Shown: positions 7,096 to 14,099 of the stretch, piece after piece | Layout: each line of letters begins with the position of its first letter | Position numbering within the stretch: the stretch's first letter is position 1 | Origin: Micavibrio sp. UBA6929 | GTDB lineage: Bacteria; Pseudomonadota; Alphaproteobacteria; Micavibrionales; Micavibrionaceae | DNA length: 24,282 nucleotides | Direction of reading: 5' to 3' | NCBI GenBank assembly: GCA_002448815.1 | Contig: DKAJ01000002.1 | Coordinates: 134,062 to 158,343 of the forward strand | The notes under the pieces: model-generated | What the model was told of the DNA's origin: nothing | Seen by the model: the letters and a program-made list of their open reading frames with translations, nothing else | Database searches by the model: none | Made by a program: the position numbers and the translations under genes

Positions 7096-7662
7096 ATGAC
7101 TTTGATCCTTGCATCTGCCTCGCCGCGGCGCATTGATCTGCTCAAGCAAATTAACATCACACCCGATGATGTCATTCCTGCTGACATTGATGAAACGCCG
7201 ATAAAAGGCGAAACAGGCCGTGAACTGGCCGAACGTCTTGCCATCGGCAAGGCCAGCGCCATTACCGCGCAGCGCCCTGATGCGTTTATCCTTGGCGCAG
7301 ATACCGTTGTTGCCGTTGGACGGCGCATCCTACCAAAAACAGAAACCCGCGACGATGCGGCGCAGTGCCTTGCCCTCCTCAGTGGCCGTTCGCACCGGCT
7401 TTATGGCGGCATCGCCCTTGCCTGCCCTGATGGCTCTATCGTTAGTCGCTGCGTTGAAACGCGTGTGACCTTCAAACGTCTGAGCACCGCAGAGATCACA
7501 GCCTACCTTGATAGCGGCGAGTGGAGCGGCATTGCAGGCGGTTATGCCATCCAAGGGCGCGCGGCAGCCTTTGTAAAAAGCATCCACGGATCATATTCCA
7601 ATATTGTCGGCCTATCCCTTTATGATACAATGAATTTATTGCAGGGTAAAAACGCCCTTTAA
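7096..7662 (+). CDS. maf: Maf-family nucleoside triphosphate pyrophosphatase
   Basis: Maf proteins hydrolyse non-canonical or excess nucleoside triphosphates to monophosphates and have been linked to division arrest in Bacillus. The 188-residue product has the signature SASPRR (residues 7-12), the metal-binding GADTVV (67-72) and the closing GGYAIQGRAAAFV and IHGSYSNIVGLSL motifs. The GYAIQG form suggests the dTTP/UTP-directed YhdE-like branch over the 7-methyl-GTP branch; this is inference. It starts two bases after infA and ends 24 bases before the RNase G-type gene. Confidence 0.95.
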   Translation: MTLILASASPRRIDLLKQINITPDDVIPADIDETPIKGETGRELAERLAIGKASAITAQRPDAFILGADTVVAVGRRILPKTETRDDAAQCLALLSGRSHRLYGGIALACPDGSIVSRCVETRVTFKRLSTAEITAYLDSGEWSGIAGGYAIQGRAAAFVKSIHGSYSNIVGLSLYDTMNLLQGKNAL

Positions 7663-7686
7663 GGGACAACAAACAGGCACGCAAAC

Positions 7687-8901
7687 GTGGATATTCTTAT
7701 CGAAGAATCAGAGGGCGCTCTTTGGGCGGCCGCCGTAAAAAACAACACTATCCAATCACTTGAGATCGACACCGTGATGGAGCATGTCCGCTGGGGCGAT
7801 ATCTATCAAGGGCGCGTTAAGACGTTGGACACCGCGCGTGATGCAGCCTTTATAGACCTTGGTGAAGGGCTAACAGGTTTGCTCTATAACAAAAATATCC
7901 GCATTCAAAACGCTGATGGATCGGTCACGCGGGGCGGCAGCGATTCGATTGGCAAGCTCCTCTCGCCCGGGGATTTGATTATTGTGCAGGCCAAAACGGC
8001 GTATATCGAATCAGATAATGATCGCTATACGATGGAAAATAAAATGCCCGAGGTCAGCATGGATATCTCCCTGCAAGGGCGGTATCTGATTTACTGCCCT
8101 ATGATGCCGACCAACCGCATTTCGCAGCGCGTATATAACAAGAAACTGCGCGATCAAATGCGAGCGATGCTGGATCAGCTGGACGATATTCACGGATGCA
8201 TTTTGCGCGCCTCAGCAGGTAATACGCAAACGGACTTGCTCCGCCGTGAGGCCGCGACGCTCAAAAAAGGGTGGGACAGTATTATCGGCACTATCCCAGA
8301 TGATGAGCCACAAATCCTTGCCGCTGGCCTTGACGCCGTGCAGCGCATCCTCAGCGACATGGCAGGACAATCCATTAACAGCATCGAAGTCGTCACCATG
8401 GAGCATTACGAATATGCCGAGCAATGGTGCCATATTTTCGCGCCAGACCTTGCGCCAAAGATTCGCCCTGTCGAACTTGAAAACGCGACAGATGATCTTG
8501 CCCTGTTTCATGAGCGCGACATCATGGATCAGATTGATGCGCTGACAAAGTCCTATTTCACCCTGCCCCATGGCGGAAACCTTATCATTCAAAGCACTGC
8601 GGCGCTGACCGCGATTGATGTGAACAAAGGGCAAGATAATCGTGGCCACCTTGATACCAATATCGAGGCTGCCATCCATGCGATGCGCCAGATGCGCCTG
8701 CGCAATATTGGCGGCGTTATTTTGCTCGATGCGCTGAAAATGAAAAATAAAAAAGAAGCCGACCAGTTTCTAAGCGTTGCCCGCAACGAAGCAGCCAAGG
8801 ATTCCTGCACTGTTCAGATCCATGGTATGACAGGATCAGGACTGCTGGAAATCACGCGAAACCGCCGCACACCCGAGCTTGCGCAGCGACTGCAACAATA
8901 A
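7687..8901 (+). CDS. rng: Ribonuclease E/G family protein (RNase G-type, short)
   Basis: An endoribonuclease of the RNase E/G family, acting in rRNA maturation and mRNA turnover. The GTG start gives MDILIEESEG, typical of the family N-terminus. An S1-like region spans about 35-110 (GDIYQGRVKTLDTARDAAFIDLGEG). The catalytic core includes AIDVNKGQ with Asp311 and GGVILLDALKMKNKKE with Asp348, the two metal ligands. At 404 residues it stops shortly after the core (LLEITRNRRTPELAQRL). It lacks the CPxC zinc-link that holds the E. coli enzyme's dimers together, and has no C-terminal degradosome scaffold. yacG, which often follows it in alphaproteobacteria, is missing; a tRNA gene follows after 91 bases. 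Confidence 0.92.
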   Translation: MDILIEESEGALWAAAVKNNTIQSLEIDTVMEHVRWGDIYQGRVKTLDTARDAAFIDLGEGLTGLLYNKNIRIQNADGSVTRGGSDSIGKLLSPGDLIIVQAKTAYIESDNDRYTMENKMPEVSMDISLQGRYLIYCPMMPTNRISQRVYNKKLRDQMRAMLDQLDDIHGCILRASAGNTQTDLLRREAATLKKGWDSIIGTIPDDEPQILAAGLDAVQRILSDMAGQSINSIEVVTMEHYEYAEQWCHIFAPDLAPKIRPVELENATDDLALFHERDIMDQIDALTKSYFTLPHGGNLIIQSTAALTAIDVNKGQDNRGHLDTNIEAAIHAMRQMRLRNIGGVILLDALKMKNKKEADQFLSVARNEAAKDSCTVQIHGMTGSGLLEITRNRRTPELAQRLQQ

Positions 8902-8937
8902 TATCCCAAACTATCGTGGAATTTTTTCAAATGCCAC

Positions 8938-8966
8938 TAGACACGGCGCTTTGTTTTGCCTATAAG
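8938..8966 (+). promoter_or_regulatory. Promoter of tRNA-Phe
   Basis: TAGACA (8938-8943), exactly 17 bases, then TATAAG (8961-8966) form a near-consensus sigma-70 promoter 26 bases before the first base of tRNA-Phe. Read-through past the tRNA would reach secY, because no terminator is visible in between. Confidence 0.68.
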
Positions 8967-8992
8967 CTTTCCAATTACACCACTTTGAGACC

Positions 8993-9067
8993 GCCCGGGT
9001 AGCTCAGTGGTAGAGCAGGGGATTGAAAATCCCCGTGTCGGTGGTTCGATCCCGCCCCCGGGCACCA
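8993..9067 (+). tRNA. tRNA-Phe (anticodon GAA), CCA encoded
   Basis: A complete 75-base cloverleaf is present. The acceptor stem is GCCCGGG/CCCGGGC, the D arm GCTC-AGTGGTA-GAGC, and the anticodon stem GGGGA/TCCCC with loop TTGAAAA (GAA, Phe). The T arm is GGTGG-TTCGATC-CCGCC, followed by discriminator A and an encoded CCA. It sits at the left boundary of the relocated secY-rplQ block, 85 bases before secY and on the same strand. Confidence 0.98.
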
Positions 9068-9083
9068 TTTCAAAGCAAGAAAG

Positions 9084-9124
9084 TGCATGCTGCGTACATG
9101 CAGCCCTTTCGTTGACGAACGAAA
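9084..9124 (+). promoter_or_regulatory. Two adjacent hairpins in the secY leader
   Basis: TGCATG (9084-9089) pairs with CATGCA (9097-9102) around a 7-base loop; GCTGC/GCAGC (9089-9093 and 9100-9104) is an alternative pairing. Immediately after, TTTCGTT (9107-9113) pairs perfectly with AACGAAA (9118-9124) around a GACG tetraloop. No U-tract follows, so these are not intrinsic terminators. They may be processing sites separating tRNA-Phe from the secY mRNA or a control element; neither is shown. Confidence 0.45.
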
Positions 9125-9152
9125 AGATTTAACAGCAACTTAAGGCTCTATT

Positions 9153-10505
9153 ATGGTTTCAGCTGCCGAGCAACTGGCGAAAAACGCAAATTGGGGTGCT
9201 TTTGCCAAAGCAACCGATCTCAAAAAACGTATCATGTTTGTACTAGGCGCCCTGCTCGTCTACCGATTGGGTACATATATTCCTGTTCCAGGTATTGATC
9301 TGGCCGTTTGGAATGAAATTTTCACACAAAAAGGTGGCGGTATCCTCGACATGTTTAACATGTTCTCTGGTGGTGCCTTGTCACGTATGACTATTTTCTC
9401 GCTGAACATCATGCCGTATATTTCGGCGTCGATTGTGATGCAGCTTGCAAGCGCGATGTCGCCTAAACTGGAAGCCTTAAAAAAAGAAGGCGAATATGGC
9501 CGCATGCAAATCAACCAATATACGCGTTATTTGACGGTATTGTTGGCGACTATTCAGGGTTACACATTGGCTGTCGGCCTTGAAAGCATGCAAGGTGCAA
9601 GCGGTTCTGCCGTGATTGCCCCTGGTATGTTCTTCCGCATTTCAACTGTTATTACGATTGTTGGCGGCACAGTCTTCTTGATGTGGCTGGGCGAGCAGAT
9701 CACATCACGCGGCATTGGTAACGGCATTTCATTGATTATCTTCGCAGGTATTGTTGCGGAATTGCCGCGCGCATTTGCTTCGACACTTGAACTTGGCCGT
9801 CAAGGCACGTTCAACCCAGTTGAGCTTTTGTTCCTAGCAGCCATGATCGTTGGCGTTATCGCATTTATCGTTTTCATGGAGCGCGCAAATCGCCGCATCA
9901 TCGTTCAGTATCCAAAACGTCAAGTTGGCGCAAACCGCATGAGTGGCGGCGAAAGCAGCCACATTCCGCTTAAGCTGAACACATCAGGCGTTATTCCACC
10001 GATCTTTGCGTCATCGCTTTTGCTATTGCCTTTGACAATTGTTGGCTTTACCGGCGCAAGCGGCAGTGATTTTTCTGCGACAGTTTCACAGTTCCTTCAG
10101 CACGGCCAGCCACCATACATGATCGCCTATGGCGCGCTGATTTTGTTCTTCGCCTTTTTCTATACTGCGATTGTGTTCAACCCAGAGGAAAATGCAGAAA
10201 TGCTACGCAAGTATGGCGGCTTTGTTCCGGGCATTCGCCCAGGCAAGCAAACTGCCGAGCACCTTGATTACGTCCTGACACGCATCACAGCCATTGGCGC
10301 GCTCTATTTGGTGTTTATTTGTTTGCTCCCTGAATTTTTGATTTCAAAATATAATATGCCTTTCTATTTTGGCGGAACCAGTTTATTAATTGTTGTCTCC
10401 GTGACGATGGATACGATTGCTCAAGTCCATTCTCACATGATTGCCCATCAATATGAGGGGCTGATGAAGAAGTCTAAATTACGAGGTAAAGGTAAACGCA
10501 AATGA
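9153..10505 (+). CDS. secY: Protein translocase subunit SecY
   Basis: SecY forms the protein-conducting channel of the SecYEG translocon in the inner membrane. The 450-residue protein has the family's ten hydrophobic segments. It starts with a cytoplasmic amphipathic stretch and DLKKRIMFVLGALLVYRLG, continues with FSLNIMPYISASIVMQL (helix 2, plug and pore region) and WLGEQITSRGIGNGISLIIF, and has the cytoplasmic loop PKRQVGANRMSGGESSHIPL that contacts ribosome and SecA. It ends in a basic tail (KKSKLRGKGKRK). Normally secY directly follows rplO; here it opens a separate plus-strand block. Its stop overlaps the adk start as ATGA. Confidence 0.98.
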   Translation: MVSAAEQLAKNANWGAFAKATDLKKRIMFVLGALLVYRLGTYIPVPGIDLAVWNEIFTQKGGGILDMFNMFSGGALSRMTIFSLNIMPYISASIVMQLASAMSPKLEALKKEGEYGRMQINQYTRYLTVLLATIQGYTLAVGLESMQGASGSAVIAPGMFFRISTVITIVGGTVFLMWLGEQITSRGIGNGISLIIFAGIVAELPRAFASTLELGRQGTFNPVELLFLAAMIVGVIAFIVFMERANRRIIVQYPKRQVGANRMSGGESSHIPLKLNTSGVIPPIFASSLLLLPLTIVGFTGASGSDFSATVSQFLQHGQPPYMIAYGALILFFAFFYTAIVFNPEENAEMLRKYGGFVPGIRPGKQTAEHLDYVLTRITAIGALYLVFICLLPEFLISKYNMPFYFGGTSLLIVVSVTMDTIAQVHSHMIAHQYEGLMKKSKLRGKGKRK

Positions 10506-11074
10506 ACCTGATCATTTTTGGCCCACCAGGCGCCGGTAAAGGAACCCAAGCAGTCAGACTAGAAGACAAATACGGTCTAAAGCAACTCGCAACTGGTGAT
10601 ATGCTCCGCGCAGAAGTTGCAAGCGGCAGCGAACTTGGTCAAAAATTAAAAGACATCATGGATTCAGGGCAGCTCGTTTCCGATGACATTATTGTTGAAA
10701 TCATTGCAGAGCGCATTTCCAAGGCCGACTGCGAAAATGGTTTCATTCTTGACGGTTTTCCCCGCACAGTTCCACAGGCCGAAGCCTTGGACGATATGCT
10801 AAAAAACATGAAGCGTGACCTTGATCACGTTATCGTTTTGGATGTTGATCAAGATATCCTGATTGACCGCATCATTCAGCGCAATAAAGAAACAGGTGGA
10901 TCTCGCGCAGATGATACGCCTGAGACTTTAAAAAAACGCCTTGATGTTTACAACGAACAAACAGCGCCTGTTCTCCCCTACTTCGAGAGCAAAGGCTTGC
11001 TTCGTAACATTGACGGCATGGCATCAATCGACGATGTAACCGCCGCAATCGAAGCCATTTTAGACATCAAATAA
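10502..11074 (+). CDS. adk: Adenylate kinase (short form)
   Basis: Adk interconverts ATP + AMP and 2 ADP. The 190-residue protein has the P-loop GPPGAGKGTQ (7-16), the AMP-binding TGDMLRAEV (31-39) and DGFPRT (84-89). It is the short variant: between IIQRNKETGG and DDTPETLKKRL there is only a small loop instead of the roughly 30-residue, often zinc-binding LID of the long form. This short form is common in alphaproteobacteria. The ATG overlaps the secY stop by four bases, so translation is probably coupled. A tight hairpin lies just after the stop. Confidence 0.97.
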   Translation: MNLIIFGPPGAGKGTQAVRLEDKYGLKQLATGDMLRAEVASGSELGQKLKDIMDSGQLVSDDIIVEIIAERISKADCENGFILDGFPRTVPQAEALDDMLKNMKRDLDHVIVLDVDQDILIDRIIQRNKETGGSRADDTPETLKKRLDVYNEQTAPVLPYFESKGLLRNIDGMASIDDVTAAIEAILDIK

Positions 11075-11077
11075 ATA

Positions 11078-11096
11078 TTCCTGCAGATTGCAGGAA
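11078..11096 (+). other. Tight hairpin directly after adk
   Basis: TTCCTGCA (11078-11085) and TGCAGGAA (11089-11096) form an 8-base-pair stem with only a 3-base loop, starting three bases after the adk stop. The following bases are A-rich and not T-rich on the plus strand, so it is not a standard intrinsic terminator. It may instead protect the secY-adk mRNA 3' end. Confidence 0.5.
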
Positions 11097-11112
11097 AATA
11101 TCCATAAAAACG

Positions 11113-11140
11113 TTGACAGCGCCTGCAATATGCTTATATT
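11113..11140 (+). promoter_or_regulatory. Strong promoter for rpsM-rpsK-rpoA-rplQ
   Basis: A perfect -35 TTGACA (11113-11118), a 16-base spacer and TATATT (11135-11140) make this one of the best promoters in the window. Transcription would begin near 11147, giving a leader of about 140 bases before rpsM. Placing a promoter here separates alpha-operon expression from secY-adk. Confidence 0.72.
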
Positions 11141-11173
11141 GCGCCTATCTCTGTAGAAGTCTGCCGAGATGGC

Positions 11174-11258
11174 GCTGCGCGTTGTCTAACAACATTATAA
11201 CGCACAGCATCAATTTGTTTACAAACCGGAGGGATCCTTGTGATTTGCGTACGGTTTG
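11174..11258 (+). promoter_or_regulatory. Structured leader of rpsM (possible r-protein autoregulatory site)
   Basis: Two hairpins fill the leader. GCTGCGCGTT (11174-11183) pairs with AACGCACAGC (11199-11208), nine of ten pairs. CAAACCG (11222-11228) pairs with CGGTTTG (11252-11258) around a 23-base loop containing GGAGGGATCC. Leaders of r-protein operons are often bound by one of their own products; in E. coli it is S4, whose gene is not in this operon here. A regulatory role is inference from structure and position. Confidence 0.45.
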
Positions 11259-11284
11259 GCTTAAAATGAAAGGAAACGAAAACT

Positions 11285-11656
11285 ATGGCACGTATTGCTG
11301 CTGTTAACGTACCGGATAAGAAGCGCATTCCTATTGCGTTGACTTACATCCACGGTATTGGTCGTACGACCGCTTTTAAAATCTGTGAAGCTTTGGGCAT
11401 TGATACGCAACAGCGTATGGGCGATGCTTCTGAAGAAACGCTTAATGCTATTCGCGCAGAAATCGAAAAACCTGAATACATGATCGAAGGTGACTTGCGC
11501 CGTCAGACATCAATGAACATCAAACGTTTGATGGACATGAAATGCTACCGCGGCTTGCGCCACCGTTCTGGTCTTCCAGTGCGCGGCCAAAATACGCGTG
11601 TGAATGCTCGCACACGTAAGGGCCCTGCTAAGCCAATTGCTGGTAAGAAAAAATAA
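11285..11656 (+). CDS. rpsM: Small ribosomal subunit protein uS13
   Basis: S13 sits in the head of the 30S subunit and contacts the P-site tRNA and bridge B1 to the 50S. The 123-residue length is normal. It begins MARIAAVNVPDKKRIPIALT, has the helix-two-turn-helix motif YIHGIGRTTAF and the conserved RGLRHRSGLPVRGQNTRVNA followed by a basic tail TRKGPAKPIAGKKK that reaches the tRNA. An AAAGGAAA Shine-Dalgarno lies before the ATG. It is the first gene after the strong promoter at 11113. Confidence 0.98.
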   Translation: MARIAAVNVPDKKRIPIALTYIHGIGRTTAFKICEALGIDTQQRMGDASEETLNAIRAEIEKPEYMIEGDLRRQTSMNIKRLMDMKCYRGLRHRSGLPVRGQNTRVNARTRKGPAKPIAGKKK

Positions 11657-11672
11657 GGGAGGACTTTGAAAC

Positions 11673-12056
11673 ATGGCTAAACCACGTACGAAAAGAAAAG
11701 AGAAAAAGAACATCCCTATGGGTGATGTGATTGTTAATTCTACTTTCAACAACACACTTATTACATTCACAGACAAACAAGGTAACGTAATTTCTTGGTC
11801 GTCTGCTGGTATGATGGGCTTTAAAGGCTCACGTAAATCTACGCCTTATGCGGCGCAGGTTGCAGCAGAAGATGCTGGTAAGAAAGCACAAGAACACGGC
11901 CTTAAAGAAGTTGACGCCCGCGTTAAGGGCCCAGGTTCAGGTCGTGAATCAGCGTTGCGCGCGATTTCAGCGCTTGGTTTTGTTGTTAAATCTATTCAGG
12001 ATGTAACACCAATTCCTCATAACGGTTGCCGCCCACCAAAGCGTCGCCGCGTATAA
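11673..12056 (+). CDS. rpsK: Small ribosomal subunit protein uS11
   Basis: S11 lies on the 30S platform near the decoding site and the mRNA exit. The 127-residue product has the standard landmarks: VNSTFNNTLITFTD, the SSAGMMGFKGSRKSTPYAAQ block, KGPGSGRESALRA and the closing DVTPIPHNGCRPPKRRRV. A strong AGGGAGGA ribosome-binding site lies just upstream in the 16-base gap after rpsM. No rpsD follows, as is usual in alphaproteobacteria. A terminator-like hairpin starts 13 bases after the stop. Confidence 0.98.
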   Translation: MAKPRTKRKEKKNIPMGDVIVNSTFNNTLITFTDKQGNVISWSSAGMMGFKGSRKSTPYAAQVAAEDAGKKAQEHGLKEVDARVKGPGSGRESALRAISALGFVVKSIQDVTPIPHNGCRPPKRRRV

Positions 12057-12069
12057 TCGAATTTAAAAA

Positions 12070-12099
12070 CGCCCGTGTCGCAGTGATGCGGGCGCTTTT
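12070..12099 (+). terminator. Intrinsic terminator-like hairpin between rpsK and rpoA
   Basis: CGCCCGTGTC (12070-12079) pairs with GATGCGGGCG (12085-12094), ten pairs including two G-U, with a 5-base loop and a CTTTTAAT tail. It is GC-rich with a short U-run, so it should cause at least partial termination inside the operon. No obvious new promoter is seen in the 60 bases before rpoA, which suggests an attenuator and not a true operon end. Confidence 0.65.
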
Positions 12100-12161
12100 A
12101 ATGTTAACCCAAACTAGCAAGAGACCGGTTAAGAGCCGGGTGAAGTGAAAAGGAAAAAACT

Positions 12162-13178
12162 ATGATCCAGAAGAACTGGCAAGAGCTTATTAAGCCAACT
12201 AAAATTGAAATTAACCCAACAAAAGCGCCAAACACAGGCGTTGTTGTTGCAGAACCACTCGAGCGTGGTTTCGGTCTGACACTTGGGAACGCATTGCGCC
12301 GTATCCTATTGTCTTCATTGCAAGGTGCTGCGGTAACAGCGGTACAAATCGAAGGCGTATTGCACGAGTTTTCTTCGATCGAAGGCGTACGTGAAGACGT
12401 AACAAACATTATCTTGAACATCAAAGCTTTGGCTGTGCGCATGCACGCAGAAGGCCCAAAGAAAATGCGTTTGGTTGCTGAAGGCCCATGCGTTGTTACT
12501 GCGGCCATGATCGAAGCTGGCGCTGACATCGAGATCATGAACCCTGAACTTGAGATCTGCACACTTGATAAAGGTGCAAAGCTTAACATGGAAATGACAG
12601 TGAACACTGGTAACGGCTACCGCGCGGCTTCTCAGAACCGTCCGGAAGAATGCCCAGTTGGCTTGATCCCTGTTGACAGTGTATTCTCTCCGATCCGTAA
12701 GGTTACTTATGAAATCGAAGATACACGCGTAGGTCAGATCACAAACTACGACAAATTGACAATGACTGTTCAAACAAACGGTGTGATCACACCTGAAGAT
12801 GCTGTTGCTTACGCAGCGCGCATCATGCAAGACCAGTTGCAAGTCTTCATTAACTTTGATGAACCAGAAACAGCAAGCGAAGCTGAAGCTGAAGAAGAGC
12901 TGCCATTTAACCGTAACCTTCTTAAGAAAGTTGAAGAGCTTGAGCTTTCTGTACGTTCTGCAAACTGCTTGAAAAACGATAACATCGTTTACATCGGTGA
13001 TTTGGTACAAAAGAGCGAAAGCGACATGCTTCGTACGCCTAACTTTGGCCGTAAATCATTGAACGAGATCAAAGAAGTTCTCAGCACAATGGGTCTATAC
13101 CTAGGCATGCAAGTTGAAGGCTGGCCGCCAGAGAACATTGATGAGCTTGCTAAAAAGGTTGATGACCAGCAGTTCTAA
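12162..13178 (+). CDS. rpoA: DNA-directed RNA polymerase subunit alpha
   Basis: The alpha subunit nucleates RNA polymerase assembly and contacts activators and UP elements. The 338-residue length is standard. The N-terminal domain includes EPLERGFGLTLGNALRRILL (assembly surface), GVREDVTNIILNIK and VEIEDTRVGQ-type sequence (YEIEDTRVGQITNYDKLT). An acidic linker (ETASEAEAEEEL) joins the C-terminal domain, which carries ELSVRSANCLKN and the helix-hairpin-helix segment TPNFGRKSLNEIKEVL. An AAAAGGAAAAAA Shine-Dalgarno precedes the ATG. It lies after an unusual terminator-like hairpin and before a 162-base gap to rplQ. Confidence 0.98.
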   Translation: MIQKNWQELIKPTKIEINPTKAPNTGVVVAEPLERGFGLTLGNALRRILLSSLQGAAVTAVQIEGVLHEFSSIEGVREDVTNIILNIKALAVRMHAEGPKKMRLVAEGPCVVTAAMIEAGADIEIMNPELEICTLDKGAKLNMEMTVNTGNGYRAASQNRPEECPVGLIPVDSVFSPIRKVTYEIEDTRVGQITNYDKLTMTVQTNGVITPEDAVAYAARIMQDQLQVFINFDEPETASEAEAEEELPFNRNLLKKVEELELSVRSANCLKNDNIVYIGDLVQKSESDMLRTPNFGRKSLNEIKEVLSTMGLYLGMQVEGWPPENIDELAKKVDDQQF

Positions 13179-13188
13179 GATTTTGCGT

Positions 13189-13213
13189 GAAGCGCTGCAT
13201 AACGCGGCGCTTC
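13189..13213 (+). other. Hairpin in the rpoA-rplQ gap
   Basis: GAAGCGC (13189-13195) and GCGCTTC (13207-13213) form a 7-base-pair stem with an 11-base loop, followed by TTGCTTAAA. It is a weak terminator or an RNA-processing site in the 162-base gap (13179-13340), which otherwise holds no ORF that I can support and has no clear promoter. Confidence 0.45.
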
Positions 13214-13340
13214 TTGCTTAAACTGGGCAAGGTGCCCGCCCCGCTTTGAAACGCGCTTATGTGGTGCATTGCGGAAAGACCATGGCTTTCATACGTGAGG
13301 GCCGCAGACGAGCCTAATAAGGGGCTGAAAGGAAAAAGCG

Positions 13341-13823
13341 ATGAAACATCGTATTAAACAAAAGAAACTTAACCGTACTACCAGCCACCGTAAGGCTATG
13401 CTTGCGAACATGGCGGCATCATTGGTTAAGCACGAGCAAATCGTGACAACATTGCCTAAAGCAAAAACACTACGTCCATTCGTTGAGAAATTGGTTACTC
13501 TTGGTAAACAAGCTGCAGCGAAGCCAGAATCAGCGCTTGCAAAGCGTCGTCAGGCGATTTCAATCATGCGTGACAAAGAACAAGTATCTAAGTTGTTCGA
13601 CGTCCTAGCAGAGCGTTATGAAGACCGTCCAGGCGGTTACTTGCGCATTATGAAGGCAGGCTTCCGTTATGGTGATGCTGCGCCTATGGCTGTGATTGAA
13701 TTTGTTGACCGCGACGAAAGCGCAAAAGGCAAAGACAGTGGCCCAACAACATTCCTTGACGAAGAAGTTGAGAGCGAGCACGAGCTTAGCGTTCCAGCTG
13801 GTCAAGCAAACACAGCTGCTTAA
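13341..13823 (+). CDS. rplQ: Large ribosomal subunit protein bL17
   Basis: L17 lies near the peptide exit tunnel on the 50S. The N-terminal domain is canonical: MKHRIKQKKLNRTTSHRKAM, then LVKHEQIVTTLPKAKTLRPFVEKLVTLG and the GGYLRIMKAGFRYGDAAPMAVIEFVD end block. At 160 residues it is longer than the roughly 127 of E. coli, owing to an acidic tail from about residue 125 (DEEVESEHELSV), as in many alphaproteobacteria. It is the last gene of the plus-strand block and is followed by a strong terminator. Confidence 0.97.
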   Translation: MKHRIKQKKLNRTTSHRKAMLANMAASLVKHEQIVTTLPKAKTLRPFVEKLVTLGKQAAAKPESALAKRRQAISIMRDKEQVSKLFDVLAERYEDRPGGYLRIMKAGFRYGDAAPMAVIEFVDRDESAKGKDSGPTTFLDEEVESEHELSVPAGQANTAA

Positions 13824-13851
13824 TAAAAGCGTATAGCTTTGATAAGAATTC

Positions 13852-13879
13852 AAAAGGCGCCCTCCCCGGCGCCTTTTTT
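13852..13879 (+). terminator. Terminator of the secY-rplQ block
   Basis: AAAAGGCGCC (13852-13861) and GGCGCCTTTT (13868-13877) form a perfect 10-base-pair stem with a CTCCCC loop; the run of six Ts includes the stem end. It lies 29 bases after the rplQ stop. The opposite strand also ends in Ts, so it may act in both directions. Confidence 0.92.
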
Positions 13880-14068
13880 AATGCGTTGATTCTACGTTAC
13901 TATTTGCACTGCTCGCAGGTGGATCTCCTCCCCCCACCTTTGCTAAAGATACTTCGGCTGTCCCAAGCCTAAAAACAACAATAGAAGCGCATACAACCAT
14001 CCACACCGTCAACATCCATAATCATGCAAGGGATATAGCTTAACCGCCTTCAGCGTGCCTTTAAACGC

Positions 14069-14099
14069 AAAAAAGCCCCGCTGCGATAGCGAGGCTTTT
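14069..14099 (-). terminator. Terminator of the S10-spc block (after rplO)
   Basis: On the minus strand AAAAGCC, an A-C mismatch and CGCT pair with AGCG and GGCTTTT around a 5-base loop, followed by a run of Ts (14069-14074). It starts 25 bases beyond the rplO stop and is oriented for the minus strand. The A/T flanks could make it partly bidirectional. Confidence 0.88.

Noticed and set aside
6804..7328. 174-codon minus-strand ORF opposite infA and maf
   Set aside because: It lies antisense to two secure genes and has no recognisable motif.
11078..11096. Hairpin after adk as an intrinsic terminator
   Set aside because: The stem is strong but the plus-strand tail is A-rich, with no U-tract. 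It is kept as an unclassified hairpin.
12315..13010. 231-codon minus-strand ORF inside rpoA
   Set aside because: It is antisense to rpoA, and its Phe/Cys/Val-rich composition is typical of a reversed coding frame.
13885..14043. 52-codon open frame in the convergence junction as a gene
   Set aside because: No ATG, GTG or TTG start exists in the frame and no ribosome-binding site is seen. It is reported only as a possible remnant.
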